From: Streptomyces sp. SPB162
Lineage (GTDB): Bacteria > Actinomycetota > Actinomycetes > Streptomycetales > Streptomycetaceae
Assembly: GCF_029504575.1 (NCBI RefSeq)
Contig: NZ_JAQFII010000001.1
Location: 558,001 to 622,000, forward strand
Length of the DNA stretch: 64,000 bases
Reading direction: 5' to 3'
Shown here one piece after another: positions 1 to 8,270 of this stretch. Numbering within the stretch: position 1 is the stretch's first letter; each line of letters starts with the position of its first letter. The position numbers were made by a program, and so were the translations under genes. The notes under the pieces are model-generated. The model searched no databases and had not been told where the DNA came from. It was given only the letters and a program-made list of their open reading frames with translations.

Positions 1-1
1 C

Positions 2-874
2 GTCGCCCGCGATGTCGCGCCCAAGGCCATCGCCCTCCTCAACCTCTCCCGCGACCAGCTCGACCGCGCGGCCGAGACCCGCATGCTCGCGGAGCACTGG
101 CGCGAGGGCCTGTCCGGCACGGACGCCATCGTCATCGCCAACGCCGACGACCCGCTGATCACCTGGGCCGCTTCCTCCTGCCCCACCGTGGTGTGGGTCG
201 CCGCGGGTCAGGAGTGGAAGGACGACGCCTGGTCGTGCCCCTCGTGCGGCGGCGTCCTGCAGCGGCCCTCCGAGGACTGGTTCTGCGGTGACTGCGGCTT
301 CCGCCGTCCCGCGCCGACCTGGGCGCTCTCCGGCGACCACGTCATCGACCCGTACGGCGTGGCCTGGCCCATCCGCCTGCAACTGCCGGGGCGGGCCAAC
401 AAGTCCAACGCGGCCGTCTCCGCCGCCGCCGCGGCCGCCTTCGGGGTGGAGCCGAAGGTCGCGCTGGAGCGGATGTACGCGGTACAGGCGGTGGCCGGGC
501 GCTACGACGTCGTCACCTACCTGGAGCGCGAGCTGCGGCTGCTGCTGGCGAAGAACCCGGCCGGCTGGCTGGAGACGTTCTCCCTCATCGACGGCCCGCC
601 CACCCCGGTGATCCTGTCCGTCAACGCCCGCGGCGCCGACGGCACCGACACCTCCTGGCTGTGGGACGTGGACTACACCCGGCTCGCCGGGCACCCGATC
701 TACGTCATCGGCGACCGCAAGCTGGACCTCGCGGTCCGCCTGGAGGTCGCGGGCCTGGACTTCCGTGTCTGCGCCGACGTCGACGAGGCGGTGCGCTCGG
801 CGCCCCCCGGCCGGATCGAGACCATCGCCAACTACACCGCCTTCCAGGACCTGCGCCGCCGCGTCGGCAACTGA
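2..874 (+). CDS. murT: Lipid II isoglutaminyl synthase, MurT subunit (5' end outside window)
   Basis: C-terminal part of a Mur-ligase-like protein; the reading frame is open to the left edge, so the start is missing. MurT forms a complex with GatD that amidates D-Glu of lipid II to D-isoGln in the cytoplasm. Visible are the Mur-ligase stretch LLNLSRDQLDR, a four-cysteine zinc ribbon (CPSCGG...CGDCG) that MurT carries inserted in its central domain, and the C-terminal DUF1727 region (PTPVILSVNARGADGTDTSW). gatD follows after 31 bp, the usual murT-gatD operon order. The zinc ribbon plus neighbour make MurT far likelier than MurE/MurF or folylpolyglutamate synthase. Confidence 0.93.
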   Translation, partial: VARDVAPKAIALLNLSRDQLDRAAETRMLAEHWREGLSGTDAIVIANADDPLITWAASSCPTVVWVAAGQEWKDDAWSCPSCGGVLQRPSEDWFCGDCGFRRPAPTWALSGDHVIDPYGVAWPIRLQLPGRANKSNAAVSAAAAAAFGVEPKVALERMYAVQAVAGRYDVVTYLERELRLLLAKNPAGWLETFSLIDGPPTPVILSVNARGADGTDTSWLWDVDYTRLAGHPIYVIGDRKLDLAVRLEVAGLDFRVCADVDEAVRSAPPGRIETIANYTAFQDLRRRVGN

Positions 875-905
875 GCCGGACCCCGGAAAAGGAGAAGCAG
901 CAAGC

Positions 906-1634
906 ATGAGCGATTCCAGCCTTCGCCTGGTGTGGGTCTACCCGGACCTGCTCAGCACCTATGGCGACCAGGGCAACGCCCTGGTCGTGGAGCGGCGCGC
1001 CCGCCAGCGCCGCCTCAATGTCAGCCGGATCGACGTCCGGTCCGACCAGCCGATCCCCACCTCCGGCGACATCTACCTGATCGGCGGCGGCGAGGACCGC
1101 CCGCAGCGGCTGGCCGCGGAGCGGCTGCGCCGCGACGGCGGCCTGAACCGCGCGGTCGCCAATGGCGCGATCGTCTTCTCGGTGTGCGCCGGGTACCAGA
1201 TCCTGGGCCACGAGTTCGTGAACGACCTGGGCCGCCCCGAGGCGGGCCTCGGGCTGCTCGACGTCGTCAGCGTGCGCGGCGAGGGCGAGCGCTGCGTCGG
1301 CGACGTGCTGGCCGACATCGACCCGCGGCTCGGCCTGCCGCCCCTGACGGGTTTCGAGAACCACCAGGGCGTCACCCACATCGGTCCGAGCGCGCGCCCG
1401 CTGGCGACGCTGCGGATCGGCAAGGGCAACGGGACCGGCGACGGCACCGAGGGCGCGTACAACGACACCGTCTTCGGCACGTACATGCACGGTCCGGTCA
1501 TGGCCCGCAATCCGCAGATCGCGGACCTGCTGCTCAAGCTGGCACTGGACGTGAACGCGCTGCCGCCGGTCGACGACCAGTGGTACGAGGCGCTGCGCAC
1601 CGAGCGGATCACGGCGGCGGGCCAACCCGCCTGA
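906..1634 (+). CDS. gatD: Lipid II isoglutaminyl synthase, glutaminase subunit GatD
   Basis: Class I glutamine amidotransferase of 242 residues, annotated in many genomes as CobQ-like. It supplies ammonia from glutamine to MurT for amidation of the peptidoglycan precursor. The nucleophile is Cys94 in VCAGYQ and the catalytic His is His195 in GTYMHGPV; Cys94 is the same number as in characterised GatD proteins. I chose ATG 906 because GGAGAA lies 9 bp upstream and because the protein then begins like the family; longer in-frame extensions run into murT. It should be transcribed with murT. Confidence 0.93.
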   Translation: MSDSSLRLVWVYPDLLSTYGDQGNALVVERRARQRRLNVSRIDVRSDQPIPTSGDIYLIGGGEDRPQRLAAERLRRDGGLNRAVANGAIVFSVCAGYQILGHEFVNDLGRPEAGLGLLDVVSVRGEGERCVGDVLADIDPRLGLPPLTGFENHQGVTHIGPSARPLATLRIGKGNGTGDGTEGAYNDTVFGTYMHGPVMARNPQIADLLLKLALDVNALPPVDDQWYEALRTERITAAGQPA

Positions 1635-1760
1635 GACGGCGCGCGGTGTCCGCAGTGCGGGCGGCTGTGCGCCGTCCGCACGTGGCTGGCTAAGGTAACG
1701 GGGGTTCCACCCGGACGACGGGGTCCGGCCGTCCGTTTGAATCGCGGGAGTGCGAGAGCA

Positions 1761-2786
1761 ATGCGTATTGGTGTGCTGACGAGCGGCGGAGACTGCCCCG
1801 GACTCAATGCCGTCATCAGGTCGGTGGTGCACCGCGCCGTCGTCGACCACGGCGATGAGGTCATCGGCTTCCACGACGGCTGGAAGGGCCTCCTGGAGTG
1901 CGACTACCGCAAGCTGGACCTGGACGCCGTCAGCGGCATCCTGGCCCGTGGCGGAACGATCCTGGGCTCGTCCCGGGTGCAGCCCGCGCATCTGCGCGGA
2001 GGCGTGGAGCAGGCCAAGGGCCACGTACGGGACCTGGGCCTGGACGCGATCATCCCGATCGGCGGTGAGGGCACCCTCAAGGCGGCCAAGCTGCTGTCGG
2101 ACGCCGGCCTGCCGATCGTGGGCGTGCCCAAGACGATCGACAACGACATCGCCTCGACGGACGTCACCTTCGGGTTCGACACGGCCGTCATGGTCGCCAC
2201 CGAGGCCCTCGACCGCCTCAAGACCACCGCCGAATCGCACCAGCGGGTACTGATCGTCGAGGTCATGGGCCGGCACACCGGCTGGATCGCCCTGCACTCG
2301 GGCATGGCGGCCGGCGCGCACGCCATCGTGGTGCCCGAGCGGCCCTTCGACATCGGCGAGCTGACCGACCTCGTCGGCAAGCGCTTCGCGGCCGGCAAGA
2401 AGTTCGCGATCGTCGTGGTGTCGGAAGGTGCCAAGCCGCGCGAAGGCTCGATGGAGTTCTCGTCCGGCGCCAAGGACATCTACGGCCACGAGCGCTTCAC
2501 CGGCGTCGCCACCCAGCTGTCGGTGGAGCTGGAGCAGCGCCTCGGCAAGGAGGCGCGGCCGGTGATCCTGGGCCACGTGCAGCGCGGCGGCACGCCCACC
2601 GCCTACGACCGGGTGCTCGCGACCCGGTTCGGCTGGCACGCGGTGGAGGCCGTCCACAACGGCGACTTCGGCATGATGACGGCGCTGCGCGGTACCGACA
2701 TCAAGCTCGTGCCGCTGGCCAAGGCCGTGGAGCACCTCAAGACCGTTCCGGCCGAGCGCTACATCGAGGCCGAGTGCGTCCTGTAG
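1761..2786 (+). CDS. pfkA: 6-phosphofructokinase
   Basis: Phosphorylates fructose-6-phosphate in glycolysis. The protein is 341 residues and aligns without gaps to E. coli numbering over the N-terminus: phosphate-binding GGDCPG at 9-14, GGEG at 101-104, PKTIDND at 123-129 with the catalytic Asp127. Gly104 is the residue associated with ATP use, while Lys124 is more typical of PPi enzymes; Gly104/Lys124 is the mix I recall in actinobacterial ATP-PFKs, so ATP is the likelier donor. Start ATG 1761 follows GGGAG by 10 bp. A TAAGGT -10-like hexamer lies near 1690, so the gene probably has its own promoter. Confidence 0.95.
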   Translation: MRIGVLTSGGDCPGLNAVIRSVVHRAVVDHGDEVIGFHDGWKGLLECDYRKLDLDAVSGILARGGTILGSSRVQPAHLRGGVEQAKGHVRDLGLDAIIPIGGEGTLKAAKLLSDAGLPIVGVPKTIDNDIASTDVTFGFDTAVMVATEALDRLKTTAESHQRVLIVEVMGRHTGWIALHSGMAAGAHAIVVPERPFDIGELTDLVGKRFAAGKKFAIVVVSEGAKPREGSMEFSSGAKDIYGHERFTGVATQLSVELEQRLGKEARPVILGHVQRGGTPTAYDRVLATRFGWHAVEAVHNGDFGMMTALRGTDIKLVPLAKAVEHLKTVPAERYIEAECVL

Positions 2787-2847
2787 CCGGGCCGCCCGCC
2801 GCTCCGCGGGCGCTGTGACGGGCTGACGCCCGCTTCCGACGTACGGG

Positions 2848-2881
2848 GCCGCCCCCGGCCGCACCAGCGGCCGGGGGCGGC
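2848..2881. terminator. Strong hairpin terminator after pfkA
   Basis: Perfect 15-bp inverted repeat (2848-2862 and 2867-2881) with a 4-nt loop, 61 bp past the pfkA stop. It lacks a T tract, as is normal for Streptomyces terminators. Confidence 0.8.
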
Positions 2882-2969
2882 TCTAGTCTGGTGCGGGCGC
2901 ACGGGTCGAATCGGCACATTGCCGGACGGCGCGGGCGGATCAGTCGGCACGGACAGGAGAGAGTGACCC

Positions 2970-3929
2970 ATGGACCACGGCGGACACGGCATGCCCATGG
3001 ACTTGCCGCCGTTCACCCTTGGGCGGGCGCTGGAGTTCAGCGGGGACCCGGTGTTCCTGGCGGGCTGCCTGCTGGTGCTCGGGCTGTACGGCTGGGGCGT
3101 GGTGCGGCTGTGGCGGCGCGGCGACCGCTGGCCGGCCGGCAGGATCGCCGCCTTCGTCCTGGGTGTGCTGACCGTGGCCTCGGTGATGTGCACCGCGATG
3201 AACGACTACGGCATGGTCATGTTCAGCGTGCACATGGTGCAGCACATGGTCATCAGCATGCTCTCCCCCATTCTGCTGCTGCTGGGCGCTCCGGTGACGC
3301 TGGCGCTGCGGGCGCTGCCCGCGACGGCGCACGGACGCGGCCGCAAGGGGCCGCGGGAGCTGCTGGTGGTCTTCCTGCACAGCCGCTACATGCGGGTCGT
3401 CACCCATCCCGCGTTCACCATTCCGCTCTTCATCGCCAGCCTGTACGCGGTGTACTTCTCGCCGATCTTCGACTTCCTGATGGGCAGCAGGCTGGGCCAC
3501 ATCGCGATGATGACCCACTTCCTCGCCGTCGGCCTGGTCTTCTTCTGGCCGATCATGGGCGTGGATCCGGGGCCGCACCGCCCCAGTCACATCATGCGGA
3601 TGCTGGAGCTGTTCGCGGGGATGCCGTTCCACGCGTTCTTCGGCATCGCCCTGATGATGGGCACCGAGCCGATGGTGACCACGTTCCTGCATCCCCCGGC
3701 GTCGCTCGGGGTGGATCCGCTGCAGGACCAGAGCGCGGCGGGCGGCATCGCGTGGGCGTTCAGCGAGATCCCCTCGGTCATCGTGCTGGTGGCACTGCTG
3801 TTCCAGTGGTACACCTCCGATCAGCGGCAGGCACGGCGGTCGGATCGGGCGGCCGACCGTGACGGGGACGCGGAACTGGTGGCGTACAACGCCTATTTGG
3901 CATCCTTGGAGACTCGCGGTCGCGGCTGA
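2970..3929 (+). CDS. CtaG-family cytochrome c oxidase assembly membrane protein
   Basis: Polytopic membrane protein of 319 residues with several hydrophobic segments and a His/Met-rich N-terminus (MDHGGHGMPM). Internal motifs such as HMVQHMVISMLSPILLLLG and GAPVTLALRALP match the caa3_CtaG family, which is implicated in copper delivery to cytochrome oxidase. Start ATG 2970 is preceded by AGGAGAG. The His/Met-rich segments fit copper handling, which is inference. The C-terminal ~40 residues are charged and cytoplasmic-looking. Confidence 0.82.
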   Translation: MDHGGHGMPMDLPPFTLGRALEFSGDPVFLAGCLLVLGLYGWGVVRLWRRGDRWPAGRIAAFVLGVLTVASVMCTAMNDYGMVMFSVHMVQHMVISMLSPILLLLGAPVTLALRALPATAHGRGRKGPRELLVVFLHSRYMRVVTHPAFTIPLFIASLYAVYFSPIFDFLMGSRLGHIAMMTHFLAVGLVFFWPIMGVDPGPHRPSHIMRMLELFAGMPFHAFFGIALMMGTEPMVTTFLHPPASLGVDPLQDQSAAGGIAWAFSEIPSVIVLVALLFQWYTSDQRQARRSDRAADRDGDAELVAYNAYLASLETRGRG

Positions 3930-3962
3930 CAGCTGCCACAGCTGATGAAGGGGAGGCGCGAG

Positions 3963-5009
3963 ATGGGGGATCGGGTGCGGATATCGGGCGGAGCGCTGGA
4001 ACTGCCGGGCGGGGTGACGGTGCGCTTCATGCGCACGCTGCGCCTGCCGGAGACGGGAACGCATCCACTGCCGCCGGGGATCGGCACGTTCCCGCTGCGC
4101 CGGGTGGCGGACTACCCGGAGCGGGCGCCCGCCGACTGGCTGACCCGGGGCGGGGTGATGCTGCCGGTCTACCAGCGCGAGGCGATGTGGCTGAGCTTCT
4201 CCTCGCCGGTGCCGGCCGCGCTCCAGGTGGGCGTGGGCAAGGTGTGCGCGATCTCCGGGCGGCCGTGGAGCGACCGGCTGTCACAGGATCCGCAGAACTA
4301 TGTCGTCCTCCCCCGGCAACCTTGGCTGGACGGTATCAACTCGGGATCCGGCACGATCCGGCAGTTCGTCGCGGTGCCGCTGGGCCTGGGCGCGACCGTG
4401 GAGGGCCAGGTCTCCGGCGAGGAGGTCTGGGGCGGGGTGCAGCTGCAGGTCTTCGAGCTGCGGGACGAGCCGCTCGCGGCCTGGCGCGCCGAGCAGGAGC
4501 GACGTGCGGTCGCCACCCGCGGGCCCTGGGGCGTCGCGGCCGAGGACGGTATGGCGCCCACGGCCGCGGGGTACGGAGCGGCGATGCCGATGGCGGCCAG
4601 GGCGGCACCGGCCCCGGGGGCGGTGCCGGCCGCGCCGTCGATGGGACTGGGCGCGGGCGGCCGGATGCGGCAGGAGGTCTACCGCGACGAGCGGCTGCCG
4701 GGCGACTGGCGGACGGCACCGTCCGGCCGGGTCTTCGTCCATCTGGCCACCGCCCCGCATTGGCGGCAGATCACCGGTGAGGCCGCTCCGCCGTCGCCGG
4801 TGGACCGCGCCGCCTACAACGCCGCGGGCCTGCCCTGGTTCGACTACTACGACGCGGACGCCGCCGACCTCGACGCCGCGGGTCCGCTGGCGGACGTGAA
4901 GCCGGTGGGCGACTGGCTCGGCGACGACCAGCAGCCGTGGGTGCCGGTCCAGCCCGGCCAGGTGAAGAAGCTCAAGGACGAAGGGCAGGTGGCCGACGGC
5001 GACTGGTAG
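3963..5009 (+). CDS. Conserved hypothetical protein (348 aa)
   Basis: I do not recognise a characterised domain. The protein has no signal peptide or membrane segment. It starts MGDRVRISGGALELPGG, has an Ala/Pro/Gly-rich linker at about 195-235 and an acidic C-terminus (WFDYYDADAADLDAAGPLADV). The N-terminal half looks like a compact beta-rich domain. ATG 3963 was chosen over ATG 3945 because GGGGAGG precedes it by 6 bp. It begins 33 bp after the CtaG-like gene and may be co-transcribed. Function unknown. Confidence 0.75.
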   Translation: MGDRVRISGGALELPGGVTVRFMRTLRLPETGTHPLPPGIGTFPLRRVADYPERAPADWLTRGGVMLPVYQREAMWLSFSSPVPAALQVGVGKVCAISGRPWSDRLSQDPQNYVVLPRQPWLDGINSGSGTIRQFVAVPLGLGATVEGQVSGEEVWGGVQLQVFELRDEPLAAWRAEQERRAVATRGPWGVAAEDGMAPTAAGYGAAMPMAARAAPAPGAVPAAPSMGLGAGGRMRQEVYRDERLPGDWRTAPSGRVFVHLATAPHWRQITGEAAPPSPVDRAAYNAAGLPWFDYYDADAADLDAAGPLADVKPVGDWLGDDQQPWVPVQPGQVKKLKDEGQVADGDW

Positions 5010-5089
5010 CGCCGGAGGCGGCGACCGGTCACCATGGAGACCGGGCCGCCGACAGGTGGGCCGTCCTGGGATGCTCGGGAGGGGGTGCC

Positions 5090-5251
5090 ATGCCGACACC
5101 CGCGAAAGCGATGGCGGTGTGCACCGTGGCATCACTGGTGGCCGTCTCCGCGTACACGGTGGCGCTGGGCGCGAACGGCTGGCTGTGGTTCGCCTGGGTG
5201 TTGCTGGGCCTGTGCACCGCCGGCGTGCTCGCCATCCGGTCGCCCCGCTGA
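5090..5251 (+). CDS. Small two-helix membrane protein (53 aa)
   Basis: Short ORF with a strong ribosome binding site (GGGAGGGGG, 5-10 bp upstream of ATG 5090). The product has two hydrophobic segments, AMAVCTVASLVAVSAYTVAL and WLWFAWVLLGLCTAGVLAI, and ends with basic residues. Small membrane proteins of this shape are common beside lipid and respiratory genes in Streptomyces, but no function can be assigned. Confidence 0.65.
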   Translation: MPTPAKAMAVCTVASLVAVSAYTVALGANGWLWFAWVLLGLCTAGVLAIRSPR

Positions 5252-5373
5252 CGACGGACCCGCGCGCGACGGAACAGCCGGTGCGGTCCTCTCGCGCCCC
5301 GCCCGCATCGGCACTACTGTGCCTGGTCACCGGGGTGCGGGCGCGCCCCGGCGTGGAGGGGGAAACAGGCGAC

Positions 5374-6084
5374 GTGTTCTACCACGTGCTCAAATTCGTG
5401 ATCCTGGGGCCGCTGCTGCGGCTGTTGTTCCGGCCGCGGATCGAGGGTCTTGAACACATTCCGGACGAGGGCGCCGCGATCGTGGCCGGCAACCACCTGT
5501 CGTTCTCCGACCACTTCCTGATGCCGGCGATCCTGCCGCGCCGGATCACCTTCCTGGCCAAGGCCGAGTACTTCACCGGTGCCGGGATCAAGGGCCGGCT
5601 GACGGCCGCGTTCTTCCGCGGGGTGGGCCAGATCCCGGTGGACCGGTCGGGCGGGAAGGCCTCCCAGGCGGCGCTGAAGTCCGGGCTGGGGGTGCTGCGC
5701 CGCGGCCACCTGCTGGGCATCTACCCGGAGGGCACCCGGTCGCACGACGGCCGGCTGTACAAGGGGCGTACCGGGGTCGCGGCAATGGCGATCACGGCTC
5801 AGGTGCCGGTCATCCCGTGCGCGATGGTGGGCACGTTCGAACTGCAGCCGCCGGGCCGCAAGCTGCCCCGGCTGGGCCGGGTCACGATCCGGTTCGGAAC
5901 CCCGATGGAGTTCAGCCGGTTCGAGGGCATGGAGGGGGAGCGCTTCGTGGTGCGGTCGGCGACCGACGAGATCATGTACGCGATCCTGGCGATGTCCGGG
6001 CAGGAGTACGTCGACCGGTACGCCAACGAGGTCAAGGCCGAGCAGGCCCGGGGCGTGACGGTACGGCTGCGACGGCCGTCGTGA
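5374..6084 (+). CDS. 1-acyl-sn-glycerol-3-phosphate acyltransferase family (PlsC-like)
   Basis: Transfers an acyl chain to a lysophospholipid at the membrane. The 236-residue protein has the acyltransferase motif NHLSFSD (His41, Asp46) and the substrate motif EGTRS (119-123), spaced as in PlsC. GTG 5374 was chosen because GGAGGGGG precedes it and the product then starts MFYHVLKFVILGPLLRLLFR, a typical N-terminal membrane anchor; the open frame reaches further upstream but those residues are not family-like. Exact acyl acceptor unknown. Confidence 0.88.
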   Translation: MFYHVLKFVILGPLLRLLFRPRIEGLEHIPDEGAAIVAGNHLSFSDHFLMPAILPRRITFLAKAEYFTGAGIKGRLTAAFFRGVGQIPVDRSGGKASQAALKSGLGVLRRGHLLGIYPEGTRSHDGRLYKGRTGVAAMAITAQVPVIPCAMVGTFELQPPGRKLPRLGRVTIRFGTPMEFSRFEGMEGERFVVRSATDEIMYAILAMSGQEYVDRYANEVKAEQARGVTVRLRRPS

Positions 6085-6195
6085 CGGGGTGCGGCGCGGC
6101 CGGGGCGGCCCGCTGGGACGTAAACCGGTGGCTCCGCCTCGATCGGTCACCATAGGGTCCGGGGTTGTGCCTACGAACAGAACACGGTGCGGGAC

Positions 6196-7026
6196 ATGAG
6201 CGCCCGCTTGCGCGACATCGCGCGCCACACCCAGGGGATCGTCACGGCCGGTTGGTACCAGGCGCCCAGCGGGCGGGAGGTCCCGATCGCCGCAGCCGTC
6301 GCCCGCGCGGTCGCCGGGACCCGGCTGTTCGGGCCGGAACCGGTGGAGGTGCCGGCGCCGTCCGGCCCGCCCGCGGCCACCGCCTTCGGCGTCAGCGGCG
6401 AGAGCAGCCTCCAGGCCGCGCGCCGGCTCAAGGAGGCCTCGGACGAGCCCGTCGCCGTCCTCAACTTCTCCTCCGCCCGCAACCCGGGCGGCGGCTACCT
6501 CAACGGCGCCCAGGCGCAGGAGGAATCGCTGTGCCGCGCGTCGGCCCTCTACACCTGCGTGGTGAGCGCACCGGACTTCTACGCCGCCCACCGTGCCGAC
6601 CGTGATCCCTTCTACACGGACCGGGTCATCCACTCCCCCGCCGTACCGGTCTTCCGCGACGACCGCGGCGCACTGCTGGAACGGCCGTACGGGGTGGGTT
6701 TCCTGACCTCTCCCGCGCCGAACGCGGGCGTGATCACGCGCACCCTCCCCGAGCGGGTGGACCGCATCCCGTCGGCCCTGCTGAGCCGTGCCGAACGCGT
6801 GCTGGAGGTGGCCGCCGCCGAAGGCTACCGGCGGCTGGTGCTGGGTGCTTGGGGCTGCGGGGTCTTCCAGTGCGATCCCGCGCAGGTCGCGGACGCCTTC
6901 CACCGCCTGCTGACCGGCGCCGGGCGCTTCGCGGGCCGGTTCGACGAGGTCGCCTTCCCGGTGCTGGACCGGCGTGCGGACTCCCCCACCCGCGCCGCCT
7001 TCGCCGCGCGGTTTAATGAGGCATGA
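6196..7026 (+). CDS. TIGR02452-family macrodomain protein (microbial PARG-like)
   Basis: 276 residues resembling bacterial poly(ADP-ribose) glycohydrolases. The signature GGG-X7-QEE is present at 98-110 (GGGYLNGAQAQEE), the diphosphate-binding loop and catalytic Glu pair of microbial PARGs. It is expected to remove ADP-ribose from targets; the substrate here is unknown. ATG 6196 matches the usual N-terminus of the family (MSARLRDIARHT); GTG 6187 is possible. A TAGGGT -10-like element at 6153-6158 gives a short leader. The stop overlaps the next start as ATGA, so both genes are translationally coupled. Confidence 0.85.
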   Translation: MSARLRDIARHTQGIVTAGWYQAPSGREVPIAAAVARAVAGTRLFGPEPVEVPAPSGPPAATAFGVSGESSLQAARRLKEASDEPVAVLNFSSARNPGGGYLNGAQAQEESLCRASALYTCVVSAPDFYAAHRADRDPFYTDRVIHSPAVPVFRDDRGALLERPYGVGFLTSPAPNAGVITRTLPERVDRIPSALLSRAERVLEVAAAEGYRRLVLGAWGCGVFQCDPAQVADAFHRLLTGAGRFAGRFDEVAFPVLDRRADSPTRAAFAARFNEA

Positions 7027-7556
7027 CCGACACCGCGGACGCGACGCAGACGAACGAGCACGAGACGTATGACAAGTTGATCGCCCTGCTCGACGAGCAC
7101 GGTGCGGTCTACCGCACCATCGACCACGCGCCGCAGGGCGCCACCGAGCTGGTGAGTCAGCTGCGGGGCAACGTGCTCGCGCAGGCGGCGAAATGCATCA
7201 TCGTCATGGTCAAGCTCGGCAAGAAGACCACCAAGTACGTCCTCGCCGTCGTGCCGGGCGACCGGCGGCTGGACCTCGGCGCGGTGAAGGCGCTGCTGGG
7301 CGGGACCTACATCTCGTTCGCGCCGAAGGAGACGGCCGAGCGGCTGGCGCGCAGCGTCAGCGGTACCGTCCTGCCGTTCTCGTTCGACGAGAAGCTGGAA
7401 CTCGTCGTCGACCCCGCGCTGCTGGAGCACGACGAGATCTTCTTCAACGCGGCCCGGCTGGACCGCTCCCTGGCACTCTCCGCCAAGGACTACGCGGAGA
7501 TCGCCGCCCCGCGCGTCGAGAGCATCACGGAGGCTCCCGGGACGATCGTTCCCTGA
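7023..7556 (+). CDS. YbaK/ProX-type aminoacyl-tRNA deacylase
   Basis: 177 residues of the YbaK/aaRS-associated fold, which hydrolyses mischarged tRNA (for example Cys-tRNA-Pro). The hallmark lysine is in QAAKCIIVMVKLG, followed by YVLAVVPGDRRLDLGAVKALLG and the C-terminal glycine-poor SFDEKLELVVDPAL region. The start overlaps the stop of the PARG-like gene by 4 bp, an unusual partner that may reflect stress-linked RNA or protein repair (inference). No other domain is present, so it is a free-standing trans-editing protein. Confidence 0.85.
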   Translation: MTDTADATQTNEHETYDKLIALLDEHGAVYRTIDHAPQGATELVSQLRGNVLAQAAKCIIVMVKLGKKTTKYVLAVVPGDRRLDLGAVKALLGGTYISFAPKETAERLARSVSGTVLPFSFDEKLELVVDPALLEHDEIFFNAARLDRSLALSAKDYAEIAAPRVESITEAPGTIVP

Positions 7557-7566
7557 GCGCCCGTCG

Positions 7567-8106
7567 TCATCCGGTGTGCGCGGTGGCGTCGCCCCGCCCG
7601 TGCAGGAACAGCGCACGGCCGAGGCAGCCCACGGCCACCGTGCACACCGTCGTGCGCACGATGTTGAGTGCGATCCAGGTGTTCTCGAACCTGTCGAGCA
7701 CCGCGGTCGGATCACCGATGTGCGCGGGGTCGCCGGCCTTCGCGAGCTCGTCGTTGAGCGGGATGTTCCCGCCCATCGTCACGAGGAGCGCCACGACGTA
7801 CAGCGCGACGGAGGCCAGCACCCAGCCGAAGACGGCGCGCCGCCCCAGCCGGCGCTGCTGGAAGGCCGCGACGCCCGTCAGCACCAGGGCGCCGAAGAAC
7901 GCGAGGAAGAACACCGGGTTCTCGATGGCCACGTTGATGTTCTGCATCGCGCCGATGAACGTCCGGTCGTCACCGCGGCTCAGGCCCGGTATCACCGCGA
8001 CGTCGAAGCTGAAGAAGACACCCGCCATGAGCGCCGTGGCGACGGTGGCGGCGCCCAGAACGGGGCCGGCGGCGCGCTTGCCGTTGGTCGGGTGGGCAGC
8101 ACTCAT
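7567..8106 (-). CDS. DUF1772 (anthrone oxygenase-like) membrane protein
   Basis: 179 residues with four predicted membrane helices and the DUF1772 pattern (GVFFSFDVAVIPGL, N-terminal helix; FGALVLTGVAAF; VALYVVALLVTMGGNIPLND; TVCTVAVGCL). The NIPLN motif is typical of the family. Some DUF1772 proteins are anthrone oxygenases in polyketide pathways, but no such pathway is here. Start 8106 was chosen because GGAAGAGG precedes it; in-frame starts at 8160 and 8196 would add a hydrophilic extension. Confidence 0.8.
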   Translation of the reverse strand: MSAAHPTNGKRAAGPVLGAATVATALMAGVFFSFDVAVIPGLSRGDDRTFIGAMQNINVAIENPVFFLAFFGALVLTGVAAFQQRRLGRRAVFGWVLASVALYVVALLVTMGGNIPLNDELAKAGDPAHIGDPTAVLDRFENTWIALNIVRTTVCTVAVGCLGRALFLHGRGDATAHTG

Positions 8107-8219
8107 CGCTTCGCCTCTTCCTGCCGGGTGTCGGACGGTCGTGTTCGGCTGATCGCTCATGACCTCAGTCAAGTCGCCGACGGGGCCGCGGACCATCGCT
8201 CAGACGCGCACCCGCATAA

Positions 8220-8253
8220 GCAGCCGTCCACGCGCGGACGCGTGGACGGCTGC
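8220..8253. terminator. Hairpin terminator of the secreted lectin-like gene
   Basis: Perfect 15-bp inverted repeat (8220-8234 / 8239-8253) with a 4-nt loop, starting 17 bp past the minus-strand stop at 8271. Confidence 0.8.
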
Positions 8254-8270
8254 CGTCACCCCGGGACCGG

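Noticed and set aside
705..2864. 719-codon minus-strand frame over gatD and pfkA
   Set aside because: Shadow of two well-supported plus-strand genes; composition is typical of antisense frames in GC-rich DNA.
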